DNA of 21,434 nucleotides from DATLZM01 sp035559315. Its GTDB lineage: Bacteria > Actinomycetota > UBA4738 > HRBIN12. Under the pieces are notes generated by a model that did not search any database, was not told where the DNA came from, and was given only the letters and a program-made list of their open reading frames with translations. Made by a program: the position numbers and the translations under genes. Each line of letters begins with the position of its first letter. Positions within the stretch are counted from its first letter, which is position 1. The stretch spans positions 1 through 21,434 of the forward strand of contig DATMBJ010000215.1 in NCBI GenBank assembly GCA_035559315.1, in the 5' to 3' direction. Below are positions 12,115-18,387 of the stretch, piece by piece.

Positions 12115-13497
12115 CTACCCGGGGATCGGGACCTCCGGGACGCTCGCCAGCCCCGCCTCGACGTCCTCTTCGCGGAACTCGACCTCGGGGAGCCGGCCGC
12201 GGAGGTAGTCGTCGTAGGCCTGCATGTCGAAGTGGCCGTGCCCGGAGAGGTTGAACAGGATCACCCGCGCCTCCCCGGCCTCCCGGGCGGCGAGCGCCTC
12301 GTCGATCACCGCTCGGATCGCGTGGGCCGGCTCCGGGCCCGGGACGATCCCCTGGGTCCGGGCGAACAGGACGGCGGCCTCGAAGACCGCGTTCTGGGTG
12401 AAGGCCCGGGCCTCCATGTGCCCCTCCCGCACCAGGAGCGAGAGCGACGGCGCGTCGCCGTGGTAGCGGAGCCCGCCCGCGTGCACCGGGGCCGGCACGA
12501 ACCCGTGCCCGAGCGTGTACATGGGGAGGAGCGGGGTCATCCCGCCCGTATCCCCGAAGTCGTAGGCGAACCGGCCGCGGGTGAGCGTAGGGCAGGCCGC
12601 CGGCTCGCAGGCCACGAACCGGATGCCGGGCCTCGCACCGGAGAGCCGATCGGCCATGAACGGGTAGGAGAGCCCCGCGTAGTTGGAGCCTCCCCCCACG
12701 CAGCCGATCACCACGTCGGGCTCCTCGCCGGCCAGTTCCATCTGTCGCTTCGCCTCGAGCCCGATCACGGTCTGGTGCAGCAGGACGTGGTTGAGGACCG
12801 ACCCCAGCGAGTAGTTCGTCTGCGGGTCCCGGGCTGCCACCTCGATGGCCTCGCTGATCGCGATCCCGAGCGAGCCCGGGGAGGCGGGGTCTGCCTCGAG
12901 GATCCGCCGCCCAGCCTCGGTGGTCGAGGTCGGTGAGGAGCGGACCTCGGCCCCGAACGTCTCCATCAGCACCCGCCGGTAGGGCTTCTGCTCGTAGGAC
13001 GCCCTCACCATGAACACCAGGCACCCGAGGTCGAAGAACCGGCAGGCCATCGCGAGCGCCGAGCCCCACTGGCCGGCCCCGGTCTCGGTCGCGAGCCGGC
13101 GGATCCCGGCCCGCCGGTTGTAGTGCGCCTGGGCGGCGGCGGTGTTCAGCTTGTGCGACCCGGCCGGCGACTGGCCCTCGTACTTGAAGTAGATCCGGGC
13201 CGGGGTGTCGAGCGCCCGCTCCAGGCGCGTCGCACGGTGGAGCGGCGTCGGGCGCCACAGGCGGTAGACGTCGAGCACCTCGCCCGGGACGTCGATCCAG
13301 GGCTCGGTGGAGACCTCCTGCGCGATCAGTTCCTCGGGGAACAGCGGCGCGAGCAGGTCGGGCGTCACGGGCTCGTGCGTCCCAGGATGGAGCGGCGGCA
13401 GGGGCTGCATCCCCGCCCCCACCATGCTCGGCAGCAGGTTGAACCAGGCGGCCGGGATGTCCTCCGGGCCGAGATCGAACCGGGTGCGTTCCTCCAT
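12115..13497 (-). CDS. trpB: TrpB2-type tryptophan synthase beta chain
   Basis: 460 aa, ATG 13495-13497 with a GGGAGGG ribosome site. This is the long TrpB2 subfamily: N-terminal extension (WFNLLPSMV ... WRPTPLHRATRLE), pyridoxal-phosphate lysine K116 in SPAGSHKLNTA (TrpB2 usually has SHKPNT), E138 in TETGAGQWG, phosphate-binding GGGSN (268-272), and the C-terminal GPEPAHA and SGHGHFD motifs. It makes L-tryptophan from indole and L-serine. TrpB2 proteins lack the features needed to work tightly with TrpA and are often thought to salvage indole or act on other nucleophiles. No trpA or other trp gene is in the window, and the preceding genes are zwf and gnd. A -10-like TAGGCT overlaps the zwf stop codon, so it may be transcribed independently. 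Confidence 0.9.
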   Translation of the reverse strand: MEERTRFDLGPEDIPAAWFNLLPSMVGAGMQPLPPLHPGTHEPVTPDLLAPLFPEELIAQEVSTEPWIDVPGEVLDVYRLWRPTPLHRATRLERALDTPARIYFKYEGQSPAGSHKLNTAAAQAHYNRRAGIRRLATETGAGQWGSALAMACRFFDLGCLVFMVRASYEQKPYRRVLMETFGAEVRSSPTSTTEAGRRILEADPASPGSLGIAISEAIEVAARDPQTNYSLGSVLNHVLLHQTVIGLEAKRQMELAGEEPDVVIGCVGGGSNYAGLSYPFMADRLSGARPGIRFVACEPAACPTLTRGRFAYDFGDTGGMTPLLPMYTLGHGFVPAPVHAGGLRYHGDAPSLSLLVREGHMEARAFTQNAVFEAAVLFARTQGIVPGPEPAHAIRAVIDEALAAREAGEARVILFNLSGHGHFDMQAYDDYLRGRLPEVEFREEDVEAGLASVPEVPIPG

Positions 13498-13529
13498 CGG
13501 TCCCTCCCGCTCGACGAAGGTGGTGCGCG

Positions 13530-13535
13530 AGCCTA
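13530..13535 (-). promoter_or_regulatory. Possible internal -10 box before trpB
   Basis: TAGGCT on the minus strand; its TAG is also the zwf stop codon. It precedes the trpB ATG by 32 bases, which include a GGGAGGG ribosome site. No clear -35 box. Confidence 0.35.
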
Positions 13536-15038
13536 CCCGGTCCCGGGCGTCCTGCCCAGTGGACGTCTCGGCGCGTCCGCGGCCCCGAGCTGGGCGGGCC
13601 GCCCCGTCCCGGGCCCGGCCCGTCCCGCTCCCTGCAGGTGCCAGCGGTGGGGGGCGATCAGCTCGTCGGCCTCCGGCGGCCCCCAGCTCCCCGGCGGGTA
13701 GGGCCGGACCGGGGGCGGCGCCTCGAGGAGCGGCGAGAGGATCTCCCAGGCCCGCTCCACGGCGTCCTCGCGGAGGAACAGCGTGTGGTCGCCCTCCATC
13801 GCCTCGAGGAGGAGGAGCTCGTAGGCGTCGAGCAGCTCGGTGGGGAAGGCGCGCTCGTAGTCGAAGTCCATCGTGGCCCGGCCCAGCGCGAACCCGGCGC
13901 CCGGGCGCTTCGCGTTGATCGCGAGCGTGACCCCCTCGTCCGGCTGGATCCGGATCGTCAGGTGGTCGCGGCGGAGGGCCTCCACGCCGGCTCCCCGGAA
14001 CACGTTGTAGGGCACCTCCCGGAACACGAGCGTGACCTCGCTCGCGCGTCGGGCCAACCGCTTCCCGGTCCGGAGGTAGAAGGGGACCCCGGCCCACCGC
14101 CAGTTCTCGATCTCGAGCTCGAGGGCCACGAACGTCTCGACCCCGGAGCCCGGCGCGACCCCCTCCTCCTTGCGGTAGCCCTCGTACTGCCCGAACACCG
14201 CGCGGGCGGGGTCGCACACCCGGGCCGCGCGGAGCACGCGGACCTTCTCGTCGCGGAGCCGGTCGGGGTCGAACGAGAGCGGCGGCTCCATGGCCACGAA
14301 CGTGAGGACCTGGAGCAGGTGGGTCTGGACCATGTCCCGCAGGCAGCCGGTCTGCTCGTAGAAGTCCCCGCGGCCCTCGATCCCGATCTCCTCGGCCACC
14401 GTGATCTGCACGTGGTCCAGGTACCGGCGGTTCCAGATCGGCTCGAACAGACCGTTCGAGAACCGGAGGGCGAGGATGTTCTGGACCGTCTCCTTGCCCA
14501 TGTAGTGGTCGATCCGGAACACCTGGGACTCGTCGAACACCTCGCGGACCGCCGCGTTGAGCTGCCGGGCGGAGGCGAGGTCCCGGCCGAAGGGCTTCTC
14601 GATGACGATCCGGGAACCCGGGGCCAGACCGGCCTCCCCGAGGGCGCGGACGAGGTCGGGGAAGGCCGCGGGCGGCGTGGCCGCGTAGAAGAGCCGTCCG
14701 GCGGAGCCCCCGCGCTCCGCCTCCCGGAGCCGCCGGACGAGGAGCGCGAGCCCGCCGGGCTCGGTGAAGCTGGACCGGGCGTACCGGAGGCGCGGGGCGA
14801 ACCGTTCCCACGCCACGCCGCTCGGCGGGTGGCGGCCGAACCGCTCCACCGCCTCCCGGGCCAGCTCGCGGAAGGCGTCGTCCCCGAGGTCGCTCCGGGA
14901 CGAGCCCACCACCGCCACCCCTTCCGGGAGGAGGCCCTCGACGTGCAGGTGGTAGAGGGCCGGGAGGAGCTTCCGGCGCGCGAGGTCGCCCGTGGCCCCG
15001 AAGATCACGATGGCCGAGACGGGAGGATCCCGTCTCAC
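13533..15038 (-). CDS. zwf: Glucose-6-phosphate dehydrogenase
   Basis: 501 aa. The GTG start at 15036-15038 overlaps the gnd stop as GTGA; the frame is open further upstream only as antisense of gnd. Motifs: nucleotide-binding GATGDLA (14-20), EKPFG (147-151), substrate-site RIDHYMGKE (175-183), FSNGLFEPIWN and the Y-x-x-G-S-x-GP ending (YPPGSWGPPEADELI). It oxidises glucose 6-phosphate to 6-phosphogluconolactone with NAD(P)+. The C-terminus carries about 40 extra Gly/Ala/Pro/Arg-rich residues beyond the usual end (after PHRWHL), probably disordered. It lies between gnd and trpB; no opcA or 6-phosphogluconolactonase gene is in the window. Confidence 0.93.
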   Translation of the reverse strand: MRRDPPVSAIVIFGATGDLARRKLLPALYHLHVEGLLPEGVAVVGSSRSDLGDDAFRELAREAVERFGRHPPSGVAWERFAPRLRYARSSFTEPGGLALLVRRLREAERGGSAGRLFYAATPPAAFPDLVRALGEAGLAPGSRIVIEKPFGRDLASARQLNAAVREVFDESQVFRIDHYMGKETVQNILALRFSNGLFEPIWNRRYLDHVQITVAEEIGIEGRGDFYEQTGCLRDMVQTHLLQVLTFVAMEPPLSFDPDRLRDEKVRVLRAARVCDPARAVFGQYEGYRKEEGVAPGSGVETFVALELEIENWRWAGVPFYLRTGKRLARRASEVTLVFREVPYNVFRGAGVEALRRDHLTIRIQPDEGVTLAINAKRPGAGFALGRATMDFDYERAFPTELLDAYELLLLEAMEGDHTLFLREDAVERAWEILSPLLEAPPPVRPYPPGSWGPPEADELIAPHRWHLQGAGRAGPGTGRPAQLGAADAPRRPLGRTPGTG

Positions 15039-15940
15039 CCCGGCTCCTCCGCGTGGAGCCCGTGCCCCCCGAACTCGGCCCGGAGGGCCGCGATCACCTT
15101 CGCCGCGAACGACTCCTCCTGCCTCGAGGCGAACCGCTGGAACAAGGCGAGGGCGGTGAAGGGCGCCGGGACCGCCTCCGACACCGCGGTCTCCACCGCC
15201 CAGCGGCCCTCGCCGGTGTCCTCGACGAAGCCCCGGACCCCGGCCAGGTCGGGCCGGCGCTCGAGGGCCCCGTGGAGGAGGTCCAGGAGCCAGGAGCGGA
15301 TCACGCTGCCCCGCCGCCAGACGCCCGCGACCTGGGCCAGGTCGAGCCCGAAGGGCGAGGCGTGGAGGAGCTCGAACCCCTCGCCGTAGGCCGCGAGCAT
15401 CCCGTACTCGATCGCGTTGTGGACCATCTTCACGAAGTGGCCGGCGCCGGACGGGCCGACCCGGGCGTAGCCGCCCTCGGGGGCCAGGGCCCGGAGGGCC
15501 GGATCCAGGAGGGCCACGGCCTCGGGCTCGCCCCCGGCCATCAGGCAATAGCCGTCCCGGAGGCCCCACACCCCCCCGCTCACGCCGCAGTCCACGAACC
15601 GGATCCCCGAGGCGGCGAGCCGTTCGGCGCGGCGCATCGAGTCCCGGAAGTGGGAGTTCCCCCCGTCCACGACGACGTCCCCGGGCTCGAGGAGCTCCCC
15701 CAGGCGCGTCACCACCCGCTCCGTCGCCTCCCCCGCCGGCACCATGGTCCAGACCACCCTGGGCGGGCCCAGGCCCGCGGCGAGCTCCTCGAGGGAGGCG
15801 ACGGCCTCGGCGCCCGTCGCCCGGGCCCGTGCCCTGGCTCCCTCGTCGGCGTCGAACGCCACGACCTCGTGGCCCCCGCGGAGGAGCCGCTCGGCCATCC
15901 CCCCGCCCATCCTGCCCAGGCCCACCATCCCCAGGCGCAT
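15035..15940 (-). CDS. gnd: 6-phosphogluconate dehydrogenase, decarboxylating, short (GndA/YqeC) type
   Basis: 301 aa, ATG 15938-15940, with GAGGAGGGG ribosome site. This is the roughly 300-residue class, not the 470-residue one. Rossmann loop GLGRMGGGM (7-15), VVVDGGNSHFRDSMRR (about 89-104), SGGVWGLRDGYCLMAGG (about 121-137), catalytic K171 and N175 in GHFVKMVHN. The second strand ends FDAD (29-32), acidic residues that in this fold favour NAD+ over NADP+; this is inference. It oxidatively decarboxylates 6-phosphogluconate to ribulose 5-phosphate, the step after zwf, with which it overlaps by GTGA. First gene of a gnd-zwf(-trpB) unit, 40 bases after the Rieske gene, which may be co-transcribed. 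Confidence 0.92.
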   Translation of the reverse strand: MRLGMVGLGRMGGGMAERLLRGGHEVVAFDADEGARARARATGAEAVASLEELAAGLGPPRVVWTMVPAGEATERVVTRLGELLEPGDVVVDGGNSHFRDSMRRAERLAASGIRFVDCGVSGGVWGLRDGYCLMAGGEPEAVALLDPALRALAPEGGYARVGPSGAGHFVKMVHNAIEYGMLAAYGEGFELLHASPFGLDLAQVAGVWRRGSVIRSWLLDLLHGALERRPDLAGVRGFVEDTGEGRWAVETAVSEAVPAPFTALALFQRFASRQEESFAAKVIAALRAEFGGHGLHAEEPG

Positions 15941-15980
15941 CGTCCCCTCCTCGCCTCCTCCCGGGTGGCGCGCGATCCCG

Positions 15981-16301
15981 CTACCCCTCGGGCGGACCCA
16001 CCTCGATCCACCCGGCCTCGACGCGGGCGGGGAACACGGCCAGGGGGTCGCCCGCCGGCCCTCGGACCGGCTCCCCCGTCTCGAGGTCGAACACGCTCCC
16101 GTGGCAGGGGCACTCGACCTCGAGCCGCTCCTCGTCGAGCTCACCCTCCGAGAGCGAGCAGCCGGCGTGCGTGCACTCGTCGCTCACAGCGAACAGCGCC
16201 TCGCCGGCGCGGGCGACCGCGATCCGGCCGAGCTCCGTGTCGAACGCCCTGAGCTCACCCTCGGGGACCTCCGCCAGCGCACCCACCCGGATCCGCTCCA
16301 C
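15981..16301 (-). CDS. Rieske [2Fe-2S] ferredoxin-like protein
   Basis: 106 aa from GTG 16299-16301, preceded by GAGGAGG. An ATG at 16323-16325 would add eight residues; it is only 5 bases from a TAGTGT -10 box, so the GTG fits better as a short-leader transcript. Iron ligands C43/H45 in CTHAGC and C64/H67 in CPCHG. The extra cysteines C48 and C66, which form a disulfide in cytochrome-bc-type Rieske proteins, are both kept; many soluble oxygenase ferredoxins lack them. No signal or membrane helix, so it is cytoplasmic: an electron carrier or small subunit. No partner oxygenase or reductase is adjacent. Ends PARVEAGWIEVG as usual for the domain. Confidence 0.85.
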   Translation of the reverse strand: MERIRVGALAEVPEGELRAFDTELGRIAVARAGEALFAVSDECTHAGCSLSEGELDEERLEVECPCHGSVFDLETGEPVRGPAGDPLAVFPARVEAGWIEVGPPEG

Positions 16302-16330
16302 GGCTCCTCCTCGCTCCCCGCTCATCGGTA

Positions 16331-16336
16331 ACACTA
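16331..16336 (-). promoter_or_regulatory. -10 box of the Rieske gene, overlapping the fpg promoter region
   Basis: TAGTGT on the minus strand. The same bases read TAACACTA on the plus strand (16329-16336), 5-7 bases before the fpg GTG, so both genes appear to start from overlapping -10 sequences. No clear -35 on either side. Confidence 0.35.
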
Positions 16337-16341
16337 CCCCC

Positions 16342-17190
16342 GTGCCCGAGCTGCCCGACGTCGAGGGGGAGCGGCGGCGGTTCGCGGCCCTGGCGGCCGG
16401 CCGGCGGGTCCGGCGCGTCACGGCCGACCCGACCTTCCTCCGCAACGCGCGCCCCGGGGACCTGGACCGCGCGCTGCGGGGCCGCCGGCTGGGGGAGCCC
16501 GGCAGGTGGGGGAAGTGGCTCCTGTGCCCGGCGGATGGGCCGCTCCTGCTGCTCCATTTCGGGATGACCGGGGGGCTCGTGGCGGGCGGTGCGCCGAGCC
16601 CCTACGACCGGCTGGTGCTCGAGCTCGAGGGCGGCGAGCTCCGGGTCCGGGACGTGCGGAAGCTCGGCGGGGCCTGGCTGGCGAGGGACGACGAGGAGGC
16701 CCGGGAGCTGCTCCGGGGGCTCGGCCCGGACGCGCTCCAGGTCGACCTGGGCACGTTCCTCGAGCGGCTCGCCGGCCGCCGGGGAGGGGCGAAGGCGGTC
16801 CTCCTGGACCAGGGCTTCGTGGCCGGGATCGGGAACCTCCTCGCCGACGAGATCCTCTGGCGCGCGCGGATCCACCCCCGGGCGCCGATCCCGGGGCTGG
16901 ACGACCGGGCCCGGGCCCGCCTCCACCGGGCCATGCTCGGGGTGCTCCGGACCTCGGTCGCGAGGATCGGGCGGCCCCCGCCGGCGGGCTGGCTGCTCTC
17001 GGTCCGCGGAGAGCCGGGCGCCCGCTGCCCCCGGTGCCGGACCCCCCTGGCCCGGATCGCCGCCGCCGGGCGCACCACCTACCTCTGCCCCGCCTGCCAG
17101 CCCCCCGCCGGAGCTCCCGCGGGGCCGGGCCCGGGGATCAGCGGGCGGCGAGCCGCCGCCCCGCCGACCACACGCGCTGCCCGAGCGTGA
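16342..17190 (+). CDS. fpg: Formamidopyrimidine-DNA glycosylase (Fpg/Nei family)
   Basis: 282 aa from GTG 16342-16344. After removal of the first residue, the N-terminus PELPDVE supplies the catalytic proline and Glu. K58 (RWGKWLL), HFGMTGG (72-78; the usual GMTGR/S is GMTGG), N165 in GIGNLLADEILW, R244 and a zinc finger C229-x2-C232-x16-C249-x2-C252 complete the enzyme. It removes oxidised purines such as 8-oxoguanine and cleaves the strand. The family normally ends just after CPxCQ; here 29 Ala/Pro/Arg-rich residues follow and overlap the 3' end of the phosphatidyltransferase gene on the other strand. No ribosome site, so translation is probably leaderless. Whether it prefers 8-oxoguanine (Fpg) or pyrimidines (Nei) is not certain. 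Confidence 0.88.
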   Translation: MPELPDVEGERRRFAALAAGRRVRRVTADPTFLRNARPGDLDRALRGRRLGEPGRWGKWLLCPADGPLLLLHFGMTGGLVAGGAPSPYDRLVLELEGGELRVRDVRKLGGAWLARDDEEARELLRGLGPDALQVDLGTFLERLAGRRGGAKAVLLDQGFVAGIGNLLADEILWRARIHPRAPIPGLDDRARARLHRAMLGVLRTSVARIGRPPPAGWLLSVRGEPGARCPRCRTPLARIAAAGRTTYLCPACQPPAGAPAGPGPGISGRRAAAPPTTRAARA

Positions 17191-17794
17191 CCGCCCCGAG
17201 CGCCGCGAGGAGGGCGAGGGCCGGGAGGAGGGCGCCGGGGATCGCCAGGCCGAGGATCAGGACCACGTAGCGCTCGAGCCGCTGGAACAACCCCTCCGAC
17301 ATCGGCACGCCGGCCGCCTCGGCCTCCGCCCGCACGTGGCTCACGAGGAGCGAGACCACGAGCGTGACGAGCGCGAGGGCGGCCGCGGTCCGCTGCCCCT
17401 GGCCCGAGAGGGACCACGACAGGCAGGCGAAGAGGACGGTGTCCGACACGCGGTCGAGCACCGAGTCCAGGAAAGCGCCGGAGCGACGCTCCTCGCCCCG
17501 CAGCCGCGCCAGGGAGCCGTCGAGGACGTCGAACATCCCCGCCACCACGAGGAGGACGGCGGGGACGAACCGGCGGCCCGTGAGCAGCAGCGCGCCGGCC
17601 GCGAGGTTCCAGGCGAGCGACGCGAGCGTGAGCTGCCACGGCCGCACCCCGGCGCGGTACAGGCCCGCGAGGAGCAGTCGGAACGGCCACGCGAACAGCC
17701 GTTGCATCACGGGGCCGATCGCGCTCTCGTTGCGGCGCGGCGCCGGCATGTCCCGCACCCGCGGGGGCTCTCGCGCCTCGTCGTCCTCCGCCAT
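17138..17794 (-). CDS. CDP-alcohol phosphatidyltransferase family membrane protein
   Basis: 218 aa, ATG 17792-17794, 3 bases after the greA stop, so translation is coupled. The complete family motif D-x2-DG-x2-AR-x8-G-x3-D-x3-D is present: D89, D92-G93, A96-R97, G106, D110, D114. About six membrane helices follow a 25-residue charged N-terminal tail. The enzyme moves a phosphatidyl group from CDP-diacylglycerol to an alcohol, such as glycerol phosphate or inositol phosphate. The GLFQRLERYVVLILGL segment resembles the phosphate-binding region of phosphatidylinositol-phosphate synthases, which would fit an actinomycete, but this is only suggestive. Its 3' end overlaps fpg by 53 bases in antisense. 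Confidence 0.88.
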   Translation of the reverse strand: MAEDDEAREPPRVRDMPAPRRNESAIGPVMQRLFAWPFRLLLAGLYRAGVRPWQLTLASLAWNLAAGALLLTGRRFVPAVLLVVAGMFDVLDGSLARLRGEERRSGAFLDSVLDRVSDTVLFACLSWSLSGQGQRTAAALALVTLVVSLLVSHVRAEAEAAGVPMSEGLFQRLERYVVLILGLAIPGALLPALALLAALGAVTLGQRVWSAGRRLAAR

Positions 17795-17797
17795 CGC

Positions 17798-18334
17798 CTA
17801 CCCCGGTGGGCCGAACGCCACGACCCGGTAGCGGAACACGCCGCCGGGCGCGCGGTACGACACCTCCTCGCCGACGGCGGCGCCGAGGAGCGCCGCGCCC
17901 AGCGGCGAGGAGGTGGTGACGGTCCGCGCCCCCGCGACCCGCTCCTCGGCGGACTCCGCGAGGAGGTACGCCTCCTCCTCCGGGTCCTCGTCGTCGAGCG
18001 GGAGGAGCCGGACCACGACGCCGGGCACGACCGAGTCGGCGGACCGCGGGGCCTCGACGATCTCGGGGTCCCGGAGCATCCGCTCGAGCTTCCGGATCCG
18101 GGCCTCCATCAGGGCCTGCTCGTTCTTGGCCGCGTCGTACTCGGCGTTCTCGCGGATGTCCCCGTGGGCCCTGGCGGCCGCCAGGCGCTCGGCGATCCTG
18201 GCCCTCCCCGCGGTCCGGAGCTCCTCGAGCTCGGCCCTGAGCCTCCGATAGGCCTCGAGGGTGAGGGTGGCCGTCGGCTCGTGGCCGGGGGGACGGGGCG
18301 GCCGGTTCGCCAGTTCCTCCGGCAGCTCTCCCAT
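17798..18334 (-). CDS. greA: Transcription elongation factor GreA
   Basis: 178 aa, ATG 18332-18334. N-terminal coiled coil with the acidic tip ARAHGDIRENAEYDAAKNEQ (D59 and E62 being the pair that reaches the RNA polymerase active site), then the FKBP-like C-terminal domain (SSPLGAALLGAAVGEEVSYRAPGG). It rescues backtracked polymerase by stimulating RNA cleavage. About 20 extra residues (Pro-rich) precede the usual TLTLEAYRRLRAEL start, and the loop LPLDDEDPEEEAY is acidic and longer than usual. A TAGCAT -10 box 7 bases before the ATG, without a ribosome site, suggests a leaderless transcript. Leads the greA-phosphatidyltransferase pair. Confidence 0.92.
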   Translation of the reverse strand: MGELPEELANRPPRPPGHEPTATLTLEAYRRLRAELEELRTAGRARIAERLAAARAHGDIRENAEYDAAKNEQALMEARIRKLERMLRDPEIVEAPRSADSVVPGVVVRLLPLDDEDPEEEAYLLAESAEERVAGARTVTTSSPLGAALLGAAVGEEVSYRAPGGVFRYRVVAFGPPG

Positions 18335-18341
18335 GCCCCGG

Positions 18342-18347
18342 ATGCTA
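18342..18347 (-). promoter_or_regulatory. Leaderless-type -10 box of greA
   Basis: TAGCAT on the minus strand exactly 7 bases before the greA ATG. No convincing -35. Confidence 0.5.
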
Positions 18348-18387
18348 GCAAGGTCGGCCGAAGGCCCTCCTCATCCTCCCGCCACGC

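Noticed and set aside
11708..13258. 516-codon minus-strand frame ending in the ArsA-like tail, as one intact gene
   Set aside because: Everything before about 11840 is a shadow of trpB or Arg/Pro/Gly-rich intergenic translation; only the last 41 codons resemble ArsA.
13498..14811. N-terminal extension of TrpB reaching 14811
   Set aside because: Antisense/alternate-frame reading of zwf; TrpB begins at 13497 with a ribosome site and family-like N-terminus.
13638..15389. 583-codon plus-strand open frame opposite zwf and gnd
   Set aside because: Antisense shadow; no recognisable domain and the minus-strand enzymes are certain.
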